Below, in pieces: positions 22,214 through 32,347 of a DNA stretch of 64,000 nt. The notes beneath the pieces were generated by a model. The model saw nothing but the letters and a program-made list of their open reading frames with translations, was not told where the DNA came from and did no database searches. Every line of letters begins with the position of its first letter. The stretch's first letter is position 1. The position numbers were made by a program, and so were the translations under genes. The stretch is from assembly GCA_018136815.1 (NCBI GenBank), contig CM030933.1, positions 2,963,144 to 3,027,143 on the forward strand. Reading direction: 5' to 3'. The DNA comes from Isochrysis galbana. Taxonomy: Eukaryota > Haptophyta > Isochrysidales > Isochrysidaceae.

Positions 22214-22865
22214 GTTAACCCTAGTAGGTGCCTATAAACCGCAATTTAGGTGCCTACATTCGGGTGATGCAGGGGGCGGAGCAGTCATATTTTTGGCTGG
22301 GTGGCCTGCATATAGGCAGGATAGAACCCCCTAAGCAGCATGACTTGAGTAAAGAAGGTTACAATGCATTTCAGAGCGGCGAAAACGGCGAAAATGTAAA
22401 AACAGCCAAAAACAGCCAAAAACCCCCGACTACGGTGACACGCAAAAAAACAAGGAATGTGGTAATAAGCGCCCACTCCCACTCCACTCCTGCACGACAG
22501 GCCAAACATTTGAACTGGGGCCGCTTTGGTTTCGCCACAGCACACTGAGCATAGCCACATAGCCACACACTCGTCCCTTTTGGGGGGACACACGGACGGC
22601 CTTCTTCTGCGGGCCACGGGAACCGCCTTGCCGGCTCGCGCCAACCTTTCGTGGCAACGTTCTCCCGCGCTTCTAAAACCAAGCACCATTGACGAATTTC
22701 TGATTGGGAGATCTACCCAGGCCTGGGAGGGGTCCCATTTCACATCAGGAGGCCCCCTAGGGCCCTCCTAGTGCCCTTAGGGGTTCCCAATATACCCATA
22801 TGTACTAAAAACGTCCCAACGTCCCGACCGTCCGCCTCGCGGACTAGGCACCTACGAGGGTTAAC
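22214..22865. mobile_element. Non-autonomous TIR element (652 bp) with TA target duplication
   Basis: Terminal inverted repeats GTTAACCCTAGTAGGTGCC at the left and the complement of GTTAACCCTCGTAGGTGCC at the right, one mismatch in 19. The element is bounded on each side by TA (22,212-22,213 and 22,866-22,867). A TA duplication suggests mobilisation by a Tc1/mariner-type or similar transposase. No transposase is inside. The interior has an A-rich repeat of AAAAACAGCC (about 22,395-22,430). Confidence 0.6.
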
Positions 22866-23900
22866 TATCAACGTTGGGGGGCACTAGTAAGTAGCCATTT
22901 GAGGGGTAGTTAGTTAATTGGTTGTATGCATTTGGCAGTAGTTACTTGCTAGTTGGGGTTGGCAGAAATATGGAATATCGATCCGGATATATCTACCATC
23001 TACTGGATATTCGGGCTGATTTTGGCAGAATAACCAGCTATCTCTATCGGACAAAAAATTCCGTCCTAGAAACTAGGACCACGTCCTAGAAAATTCTTGG
23101 ATTTCTAGGACTCTGCCGATCATGCCTCCATTGTAGCCCATGGTGAGCTTATGAGACATCCCATCACTTGGAGCAAACCATCTCCACAACCCATTCAACC
23201 TTAGCTCTCCCCATGACCAACTCTGCGGAGCTTGTCTTTGCTTACTTTTGCTACCTTATTCAGCATGCGGTGCTGCACTCGGGCGTCCGCTCGCACAAGA
23301 GGAGTTTTATTTTAGACCTTTTGGAGCAGTAGGCTAGCGGATTGGACACTTAGATGACAAAACCAAGCTTGGTGGTCACTGAAGGTCTCAAAGAGGGCAG
23401 TCAAAGCAACATTTCATCTCCTGGGGACCATGGGTAGAAGAGCTCCCCACTGGGTGGTATCAGCCATTTCTCCCGTTTCTAGGACAAGCAGCAATTCCAA
23501 TTCCGACCAGGTGACCCGCAGACGCGTCACAAAACTTGGTGTTGCTGAGGGAATGGTGCCTAGGTACACTTGGAACATTTAATGAGGACATGCATGTGGT
23601 AACTCAATAGCCAAGGTTTGGGACAAAATAACATGGTATGCTCATGTTCTCACCTAGCAAAGTCCGTCCTAGTTTCTAGGACTGGTCCTAGAAAGCTGGG
23701 TACCTTTATCCGCTATCTCTGGATACTGGATATTTGGGTGGGAGCTTTGGATACTGTTGTATTCAGGCCTCCTGGCATGAATATTTCGGCATGGGTACGT
23801 GCCTTCGTGGTTATATATCGTCTTCTATGTTGGTCTTGGTCACTCAAGGCGTGCAGACTCGGATTCTCCCCGGGCTCAAATCTTGGTCCGCCGATTTTCG
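22866..23900. other. A/T-richer spacer with GTCCTAG palindromes
   Basis: No gene seen. Near-perfect short palindromes of the type GTCCTAGAAACTAGGAC lie at about 23,063-23,080, followed by a spaced pair (GTCCTAGAAA...TTTCTAGGAC) to 23,112. The complementary form is at 23,666-23,694. The two groups are about 600 bp apart and inverted, so they may be ends of a degenerate element. Confidence 0.4.
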
Positions 23901-24000
23901 NNNNNNNNNNNNNNNNNNNNNNNNNNNNNNNNNNNNNNNNNNNNNNNNNNNNNNNNNNNNNNNNNNNNNNNNNNNNNNNNNNNNNNNNNNNNNNNNNNNN
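23901..24000. other. Assembly gap (100 N)
   Basis: Exactly 100 N. Open frames crossing it are artefacts. Confidence 0.98.
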
Positions 24001-24561
24001 TCTCGAAATTCGAAGATTTGGGTTTTATTTTTACCGTTACGGTAATTGTCCACGCGTTTAAGGAAAGAAATGCAGGGAACAGAACGGGGCCCCCTCTCTG
24101 CATTCCTTCCCCCCCCTCTCTGCATTCCCTCCCTCCCCTTCTGCAGTTTCCCCTCCCCTCTGCAGTTCCCCCCCTTCCGCGGTTCCCCCCCTTCCGCAGC
24201 CCGCAGCTCTCCCCCCCACCAGCGAGGTCCCATAGAGCACAGAGCACAGAGCACTATACAGAAAGGACATGGACATGGTAGATACGTTAATAATGAAGCT
24301 GATTAACTTAGTAATAGTGTTCGATGATTGCAGATGCGATAGATACGGACTGCGAGCACGACCATGCGGAGGAGAGAGAGAGAGTGAAGTAGGGCGATAG
24401 AGAAGAGGATGCAGAGAGGCAGCACGACGTCTTTTGTAGTAAAGATGCCAAGATATTTTTTCGGGTGGCGGGAGGCCATCATCAGCGGCATGATGAGGGG
24501 GGAGGGGGGGAGGTGATAGAATTTTACTACTAGTTTGTCAGGCGGGCGAGGGGGACACAGG

Positions 24562-25260
<699 letters not shown>

Positions 25261-25283
25261 TGCAATCTTCCCTTTTCCCCACG

Positions 25284-28200
25284 ATGGCTCCTCCTCCATC
25301 GTCGACGCCCCTCGGCGGCTCTGACGAGACGTACGAGGCCGAGCTCCGCCTCCTCGCCTCCTCCACCTCACTCTCACTCGCAGGCCCCCCCCGCAGAGCC
25401 CTCTTCGACAGTGGAGAAGCCGCCTGGTGCTATGAATTCTCTTGCTCACTGCAGGATGGGAGACAGATCAGGCTGCAGGTGGCTCTACGAAGCAGGCACA
25501 CTTGGCCAGTAGCCCTATGGCGCTAGGGGGTGGGGGGGTGGGGGCGTCCGCGTTCGGAATTCCCACTGGGAGCAACGTCCCTCGGGAGCAGTGGGGAAGA
25601 GCGAGGATGGGTGGCCCGAGGAGTTCTCTTCCCATCTGATTGGCAGAGCAGGGTGCGCACGCTCCAAACGAGCCGTGAACCCACCCCGCGCTGCCCGGAG
25701 CGCTCTGAGCCTATGAGGTAGTCTGGGACCCAGTCTGGGCTTGAGGCGAGCCCGAGGAGCACACTTCACAACTGCCGTTGAGCAAGGTTTCATGGGTCGT
25801 ACTGCCAATTCGAGGATGAGAGGCAGATCATGATGACAGACAGCGACAGCACACCTCCATGCATTCTGCCCTCCCCCCTTCCTCCCTTGTGCTGCCGAGA
25901 CTTCTTCCGCTTGTGGAAGAGCTCTGGGAGGCCTTCAGCACTAACTCCTCTAGCTTTGTTGGGAGGTCAAGGTTGACTGGGAGATCAGACTGCAAGAGAG
26001 CGAGAGTGCCTCGCCATGGCTCCTCCTTGCACTTGCGAGCGTGGCCGATGCGGCCTTGACGCGCGGAAAAGCACGTGTAGGTTCCTTTCTCCCACTCCTT
26101 GGATTTGGTGGTGAAGTGGGAGATCGCATAACAAATTGGTGCCAACCTGCTCTAAGAGCTTGCACGGAACTTAAGCGAGCTTGCATGGAGCTTGAGCAGC
26201 ACACTTGAAACCTCGAAGAAGGGGGGCGGGGCGGGAGTGGTGGTGGGGGGAGTCTTGCCGCAGGGCACCGCTCCATCCTGAAGGCTTCAAGTGTTGGCTA
26301 GACTCCCCTGAGCGGTGATGTATCATTGGCTCCTGGGTAGAGCCTTGGCAGCGCACTTCTGCTTTCCCACCAGAATCCCCACAACATGATGTCGCATTTT
26401 CTCATGCTTTCTTCCGGCATGTTTTCGTTTTGCCAGCGGCGCGCCCTCAGCTCGCTAGTTCGTCTGTGCACCTTCTCAGTCTTCTCCATTCGCCCGCCCC
26501 ACTTGCAGACGAGGTACTCGACGTTGCGCGCCATCGAAAAGGAGGCTCGCGCGATCGATCCCGAGCGCCCCCTCCCGCCGTTCCCACCCAAGAAAAGCTG
26601 GTCGCGCCACGGCGATATATTTCGCCTGCGGCGGGGCACGCAACTCGCCGCCTCACTTCACGCGCTCCTCCGCCACCCGCAGCTTACGGCTCTGCCCTCG
26701 GCTCCGCGCTTGCTGCATGATTCGCCCGTGTTGCTGAGCCCAATCAGCGACTCCCCCGCCGCGCGCCCGACAGACGGTCGCACTACCGTCACCTCTACGC
26801 GACGGAGGCTCTTCAGTATCGGGACGGAGCCCGATGAGCCGTTCGCCCCGCCCGAGCCCGCTCGCCAGCCGCAGCCTCAGCCACCCGCTTCGCTCGCACG
26901 CTACTCACCCGTGCTGGCGTCGACGCGTGGTGACGAGGCCTCTCGCGGCCATCGCGTCGCCTGCTCTTCGCCCTCGGCGGCGCCGTCGCGAGTAGCGCGC
27001 TCGCGCCCACTTACCTCAGCACTGGCCGCGCCTCTCTCCGCCCTGCTCTGCGCCCTTGTGCTTGGTGCGGTACGAGGTCACGTAGCTCTCGCGCTCGTGT
27101 GCTGCACGCTTGGGCTTCTGGTGGGAATACTCATGCGGCGGGTCGTGACCGAGACGATCATTGATGGGGACGTCGAACCGCTCGCCGCGCCCGCAGTAGC
27201 ACCCTCGACACCAGCCGCTCTGCCTTCGCGACGGAGCCCCGCCCAGTCGCGCCGTGCAGTCGCTATCGAGGCAGTGCACAGTACGCCTGGAGTTGCCCAG
27301 ACGGCGATAGTGGAGCCAGCGGCCCCGCTAGCAGTGTCTGATGGCGAGGTGCTCGACCCGGCTGCTGCGAGTGCCGTACGTGCGGCTCTCGACGCCGTAT
27401 CTCTACTCTTCCGACACGCACAGCGGGGGCACTGTGCCCCCACGCCCGATCCAGGTGGCAGCTTCGGCATCTGGAAGCCGCATTCGACACGAGATGGTGT
27501 CGAGATCTACACCACCGGTGAGTGCATGCCCCCCCCCCCCCCCCCTTTTGGGAGCAGCTCCCTCCGATGTTGCGGCGCCCTAGATGAGATGCCCTGTGTC
27601 TTCGCCGGGGGCGAGCTCAGCTGGACTTTTATGCCTTGACCGTTATTGGCACTTGCCACCGTAGGCTGCTGCACGCGCACCCCCTGCCCACAACCTGCTC
27701 ACACAAAGTGTGTGTGCACCCTTCCCTACCCAACAGATCAATTTTGCTCGGACCGTCTCCACCTCTCGCGTCTCAACGGCTCGCTTGGCGTGGGTGAGGT
27801 CGCGGCGTCTCCAAGAGCCGTCCACCAGGCGATGGAAGACAAGGCAACTCGAGCGCGTATCGATCCACTTTGGATCCGACGCGAGGTGTGCACTTCGCTG
27901 TGCCGCGTTGGAGCGCGGCACCAAAGCGACGGCGTGCACCTGGGACCAAGCCGACGGCACGATTGCATGTCTCTTGCCGTATGCGTGCCAGTGCTCACTC
28001 TATGCGCCGCAGCCAACTGCTATGTGTGCGCCCTCGCTCTCAAGAGCAATTGTCGCACCCCCCCTGCCTAGGTGGTTCGCGAGCTGGACCCTCGCCTCTT
28101 GCGCATCGCCGGGTGGCAATGCGAGCGCCTGCAAGTCGTGCACGAGAGCTTCCGGGCGCCGTCCGTTGTTGTGTCGCCACGTGACAGCGTTGTCGTCATG

Positions 28201-28470
28201 GCGGTCATCACCTCGGACGACGGTTCTGTCGTCGCGATGGCGCAGCAATCGGCCGATCCACAACAATTTTGTGTAGTGTCACCCAAGGGATTCGTACGGA
28301 TGACAGTTGCTTGCGGCGGTCACATTGCGGAGGCTGCTGGCCAAGGCTGCCGGCTCCAATACCTAAACAGTATTGAGCCAGGTGGTTACATCCCAAAAGC
28401 AGTGGTGAGAACCACCCTCCCTGACCGGGCGATGACCGTGGCCAAGACGCGTAACGTCGTTACCATGTAG
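25284..28470 (+). CDS. PX domain - two TM segments - START domain protein (4 exons)
   Basis: Model: exons 25,284-25,478, 26,509-27,517, 27,737-27,885 and 28,072-28,470 (583 codons plus stop), with GT...AG at every junction and consistent phases (0, 1, 0). Exon 1 ends in the first PX strands (WCYEFSCSLQDGRQIR). Exon 2 starts with TRYSTLRAIEKEA, then PPFPPKKSW and RGTQLAASLHALLRHP, the phosphoinositide-binding core of PX domains. A basic, Pro-rich linker follows, then two hydrophobic segments (SALAAPLSALLCALVLGAV and VALALVCCTLGLLVGILM). The C-terminal half matches a START lipid-binding fold: WKPHSTRDGVEIYTTG at its start, VVSPRDSVVVMAVI, CRLQYLNSIEPGGYIP and a final helix. A membrane-anchored lipid-binding or transfer protein recruited by phosphoinositides is inferred. 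Intron 1 (1,030 bp) is much longer than the others. Domain calls are by eye. Confidence 0.72.
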
Positions 28471-28903
28471 AGCCAAGCGCGTGCCGACGGCGGCCGCGCA
28501 TGCGCGCTCTCGTATGATCCTGAGGTTGCAAACAACAGTTGATGCAGCGCCAATAGCCGGCGCATGACGCGCCACACTTTTGGCAAACAATGTAGGGCGG
28601 TGGTGCCTATTCAACTGTGTTTGCAACATTTGTTCAGAGCCGTGCTTACGACGGCATTAGCATTAGCCCTCTTCTAATATCCGGCAAGCTAAGCTTGAGC
28701 CACCTAAGGCGCGACGGGTTGGGCCACCGTCGACGCGTAAAAGTAAAAGAGCACTTTTGAAGATGCCAGATACTTTACTAGTTACTAGTTTCTGAAGAAC
28801 GTCCCACACCACTGCAAGGCGACCACCGCCGAGTGTCGCCCTTCCATGCCTGGCTACTAGCTACTGCCGTATTCAAGCCATTTTTTATTTAACATTTTGG
28901 CTT
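28471..28903. other. 3' flank of PX-START gene, nothing recognised
   Basis: No gene or repeat recognised between the PX-START stop and the next hairpin-leader copy. Confidence 0.4.
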
Positions 28904-29264
28904 AAACTATTGTTATAGTTTGACCTATGGAGCGTGCCGCGACCGCTCCCGAGCCCCAGGCGACCCTCGCCACCGCGCCCCACCTGGGACGCCCCATGCC
29001 GCCCGAGGCGGCTCGTCAGAAAGCCCTCTCAAAGCCCATCCAGCCCATCCAAACCACACCCGCGCAAGCGCGCGGGGTGGCGAGCACTGGCACCGAACAG
29101 GTTGCCACCAAGGCTCTCTCTGCGTAGCATGCAGGGGGTCTTGGAGACCCCCTCCAACAGTGGGAAACCCCCCCACCCCAAGAGCACCTCATGTGGGAGG
29201 GCAGCTCAGCTGCCCTCCCCATGGTGGAAACCTCTACCATCAGTGCACCCAACTAACTTTATAG

Positions 29265-30002
29265 TTGGTCGCCATGGAGCGCGCCGCCGCTCCCCACCTC
29301 TCCTTCGGGTCCCCCGCCGCGGGAGCCCCCCCAGTACCCATGGAGCTGTCGCTGGCGAAGCGACCGCGTCCGCCAGCAGAGGCCGAGCAGGTGAGCGTGA
29401 CTCAGGTCGCGCCGCACGGCCCGTGGCCCCGGCCACAACAAGGAAGACAGCCATGCTGGCCCACCCCATGGTGGGCCACAGGCTGGGACAAGCATCACAC
29501 CAACACCAGCCCAAGAGAGACAGACACCCATCAGGCATGCCTTATGGCAGAGGCCTCTCTCACCCTGGCGACGGCCGCGCTGCCTCGGCGGCGCGGCCCG
29601 AGACCGGGTGGCCCTTATGGGCACAACTCCAACACCACCAACAAAGCGCACATGGACATTGACTCACCAATTGCTCAGCACAAGACCTCACAAATGAGAG
29701 ACTGCTTGAATGCGCCTTGGGGCGCACACTACACCGACATGCCCACCACCCACACTGACCCACTCACCGCCCCACCACTCCCGTCCGCCCCTGCCACTCA
29801 GGAGCCGCCCTCAGATGAGGAGCAAGGCGCCATGGACTCAGACGCAAACTTCGAACTGTCCTTCCACCAAGAGGGCGACTACACCTTCCTAGACGCCACG
29901 GTCTACGCCGCAATTGTAGAGCTCCTATTGGAGCTCGAAGGAGTCGACCCGACGGCGTGCGGAAACTTCCATGCGCACGCACGATGCTCATCATGCGCAT
30001 AA
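29265..30002 (+). CDS. MERA-family ORF of retroposon C2 (about 243 aa)
   Basis: ORF starting MVAMERAAAPHL behind the second hairpin; the MERA ATG is at 29,274. It is Pro/Ala/His-rich with an acidic C-terminal region (SDEEQGAMDSDANFELSF) and a Leu/Glu-rich segment. The N-terminus matches the other MERA ORFs in position and wording only. No catalytic domain was seen. It is probably an element-encoded protein of unknown role. Confidence 0.35.
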   Translation: MVAMERAAAPHLSFGSPAAGAPPVPMELSLAKRPRPPAEAEQVSVTQVAPHGPWPRPQQGRQPCWPTPWWATGWDKHHTNTSPRETDTHQACLMAEASLTLATAALPRRRGPRPGGPYGHNSNTTNKAHMDIDSPIAQHKTSQMRDCLNAPWGAHYTDMPTTHTDPLTAPPLPSAPATQEPPSDEEQGAMDSDANFELSFHQEGDYTFLDATVYAAIVELLLELEGVDPTACGNFHAHARCSSCA

Positions 30003-30160
30003 CGCATGTGGAAGCTTCCATGCGCACGCACGGCGCCCCCGCGGGGAGCCCGAGACGCATAACGAAACACTTTTCTGCGCATCGGTGACGGCGTGCGGAA
30101 ACTTCCATGCGCACGCACGGAGTCCCCGCGGGGGATTGCACGGCGTGCGCTTGACGAAAC
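29955..30160. repeat. Repeated dyad units in C2 tail
   Basis: The unit GTGCGGAAACTTCCATGCGC recurs, with changes, at about 29,957, 30,006 and 30,090. Each is a short dyad (GTGCG...CGCAC), and two are followed by a CCCCGCGGGG-type palindrome. These could form a string of hairpins in RNA. Confidence 0.45.
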
Positions 30161-30353
30161 TTCCCAAGCGACATCGTCGCCTGCCAGAAGAACGAGGATG
30201 TGAGAAAAAGACGAAGATGAAAACTCAGCCCGCGTAGCTGGGGGTACCGCGCCTGAGCGTGATTAGCTTTGTAATAACAATATTTCCTTGGCTACCCAAA
30301 AAGAAAACACTGATACGAAAAAGAACCTGGCCCTCTTTTGACGGAACGCGACT

Positions 30354-30714
30354 TTATTTCACGTTTTGCTTAGTTTGGGTGAATGATTCTGGTGCGTTCG
30401 TGAGTCGGTGCATCCTGTTGTTTTCTGCGGTCCTTGTTGTGGTGGCACGGCGGCAGATGCAGGCGGCAGGGTCAGGCTGGCCCTGTTGGTCTGCAGGGAA
30501 CAGGACTCTGCCTGTTATTCCCTGCTTGTGTGGCTGCTGGGGAGGCGAGGGCGGGAGGATCATGTCCACATCGCTGTCGGTCAGTGGGGCAGCCTGCGAG
30601 CGCTTCGGCTCCGGCGGCTTGGGGCGGCCCCGGTGGGGCGTCGTGGCTGCGGGGGGCTGGGAGGTGAGAGCGGTCGGCGCGCGCTCCATCGCTAAAACTA
30701 TAACAATAGTTTTT
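30354..30714 (-). mobile_element. Hairpin-leader retroposon copy C3 (5' part)
   Basis: On the minus strand the hairpin AAAACTAT-TGTT-ATAGTTTT (30,694-30,713) precedes an ATG at about 30,689. The ORF reads MERAPTAL..., then HRGRPKPPEP and DSDVDMILPPSPP. It runs into 30,365-30,426, which is antisense Gypsy leader sequence (compare 15,166-15,227), and stops at 30,354. It is thus truncated and chimeric. Confidence 0.5.
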
Positions 30715-30719
30715 CTCGG

Positions 30720-31213
30720 CTTCTTCCAAAGACTAACTAAGCAAAAACAATGAGAGAATATGGGGCTATACGCCCCGAGTAACAAACATATTAAGAAGAT
30801 GATAAGCCCTCCTTACACGGTGGACAAAGATTTCAAGCCCTAGAAACAACGGAAGACGTCTTGCAAGCGGCGAGAGGTCTGGATAAAATGCGAAACATCA
30901 CCTAGGATAGTTAAATAAACTACTTTAGTAGGAGCTCAGCGGATATCAAGAAAGATCTTACGAGACGAAAGAAAGGGAAATGCAAGCCAAAGCTAGAGCG
31001 AAGGAGAAGACATATTCTCGCGCCCCCTCCTCTCCGACTCCTGGCCGAAGCAGCGCGCCGGCCGCCCCGGAACCAGCTTCTCCGCTATAAGAGAGAACTG
31101 GGGAAGGGGAAGGGGGTTGACAGGGGTTAGGGTTGGGTAGTAGGGAGGTTCATCAGCACTCTGCCTCACGCCGCACTTGTAGCGGGGATTTTAAGAAGAT
31201 TTTTTTTATTAAA
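30720..31213 (-). repeat. LINE 5'-region repeat copy
   Basis: Read on the minus strand, this matches the leader of the LINE at 62,221-62,690. Shared parts are AAAATCTTCTTAAAATCCCC at the start, the AACCCC-TCCCCCTTCCCCAGTT block, GGCCGAAGCAGCGCG reversed, and a GGGG-AT-CCCC stem near its end (30,757-30,775). It stops where the LINE coding region would follow. Only the 5' part is present, which is unusual because LINE copies normally lose the 5' side. Confidence 0.6.
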
Positions 31214-31425
31214 GACTAATGAGATATACAAATACCATTGACTAATCGCTAAGTACGAGTCGACAGCAAGTACAATTCCTACGCACGCCAACTAACACCT
31301 TACTTCTTGAGCAGAATTTTGTCATCGGGAAGAGACATAGGTGCCGCAATCTCCTATTGCAGGGTGCGGCGTTTTTGGCGGTGTGCATGTCCATGATATT
31401 TGCTGGAATACTGATGCTCGCGCCA

Positions 31426-31953
31426 TCACTCTTTCGTGCTGCTTCTCGAGTATTCCTCTGCACTGTCGGCCGCGAGCCGCAGGGCCTGGTCGCCAAAGTA
31501 GCGCATGCGTTCGTCGCGCGAGACCTTGGGGGCCTGTCCGTAGGCATCCGCAGCGCTCAGTGTGTCATCAGGCCAAAGAGTGGCGGCACGCTGGAAGCCA
31601 CGTGGCCCAACGACTGCAATGGCACACACACCCGGGCTGCAGCCCCTCGAGTTCTTGGCTGGCCCGGCCACGCCCGTCTCACCGAGACCCCATTCAGCAC
31701 CCAGCTTCGCTCGGGCGGCGTTCGCAAGTTCTAGCGCGTGCGCCTCGGTCGCTGTGGGCGTCTTGGCGCTGAGGCCGAGCAGTGCCTCCTTGCTCTGTGC
31801 AGAGTAGGCGACCACGCCGCCGCGGAAGACTTTGGAGGCGCCCGGCAGGCAAAGAAGGCTCGAGGCGATCAGCCCGCCGGCTGAGGTCTCGGCCACGGCG
31901 ATTGAGTGTCCATGTGCGCTTAGGAAGGCCGAGAGCCGGCTAGCAGCGCTCAT
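31426..31953 (-). CDS. CinA C-terminal-domain / nicotinamide-nucleotide amidase-like protein (175 aa)
   Basis: A single-exon frame from the ATG at 31,953; the frame is open to 31,986 without another ATG. It matches the compact CinA-C/PncC fold: VAETSAGGLIASSLL at residues about 20-34 (AE-S-GG signature), then PGASKVFRGGVVAYSAQSK and a GVAGPAKNSRG loop. PncC enzymes deamidate nicotinamide mononucleotide to nicotinate mononucleotide, feeding NAD salvage. The length suits the stand-alone form. The usual TG-AGP is here ETGVAGP, so the core is kept. Activity and compartment are inferred; no targeting peptide is obvious. The 12-bp minisatellite lies 70 bases upstream. Confidence 0.75.
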   Translation of the reverse strand: MSAASRLSAFLSAHGHSIAVAETSAGGLIASSLLCLPGASKVFRGGVVAYSAQSKEALLGLSAKTPTATEAHALELANAARAKLGAEWGLGETGVAGPAKNSRGCSPGVCAIAVVGPRGFQRAATLWPDDTLSAADAYGQAPKVSRDERMRYFGDQALRLAADSAEEYSRSSTKE

Positions 31954-32022
31954 TGGCCTGCCGATGACACGGCGTGCGCGCCTCACCGTGAGAAAGAGAG
32001 GGGGGCGGGGGGGGGGGGGGGA

Positions 32023-32334
32023 GCCAGAGCGAGAGCTAGAGCGAGAGCTGGAGCGAGAGCTGGAGCGAGAGTTGGAGCGAGAGCTGGAGCGAGAGCTGGA
32101 GCGAGAGCTGGAGCGAGAGCTGGAGCGAGAGCTGGAGCGAGAGCTGGAGCGAGAGCTGGAGCGAGAGCTGGAGCGAGAGCTGGAGCGAGAGCTGGAGCGA
32201 GAGCTGGAGCGAGAGCTGGAGCGAGAGCTGGAGCGAGAGCTGGAGCGAGAGCTAGAGCGAGAGCTAGAGCGAGAGCTAGAGCGAGAGCTAGAGCGAGAGC
32301 TAGAGCGAGAGCTAGAGCGAGAGCTAGAGCGAGA
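32023..32334. repeat. 12-bp minisatellite (GAGCGAGAGCTR, about 26 units) between G runs
   Basis: Head-to-tail units GAGCGAGAGCTG or GAGCGAGAGCTA, nearly perfect for 312 bases. One type (CTG) dominates the first two thirds and the other (CTA) the last third. The array is enclosed by G runs of about 14 (32,007-32,020) and 13 (32,335-32,347). It is open in the plus strand as an ELER repeat, which I treat as a repeat translation. It lies in the promoter side of the CinA-like gene. Confidence 0.9.
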
Positions 32335-32347
32335 GGGGGGGGGGGGG

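Larger units (their letters stand above)
28904..30230 (+). mobile_element. Hairpin-leader retroposon copy C2, with a second hairpin start inside
   Basis: Starts with the hairpin AAACTAT-TGTT-ATAGTTT (28,904-28,921) and an ATG at 28,927. It is very similar to C1 for about 330 bp but has a stop in the ORF after 66 codons. At 29,250-29,267 a second, sequence-different hairpin (CAACTA-ACTTTA-TAGTTG) precedes another MERA start (29,274), opening a 243-residue frame to 30,002. Two element 5' ends are thus joined in tandem. C3 approaches from the other side on the minus strand. Confidence 0.5.

Noticed and set aside
31120-31140. GGGGTTAGGGTTGGG (also near 48,155) as an internal telomere array
   Set aside because: Only one to two units, occurring at the same place in each copy of a dispersed repeat, so it is repeat sequence and not telomeric.
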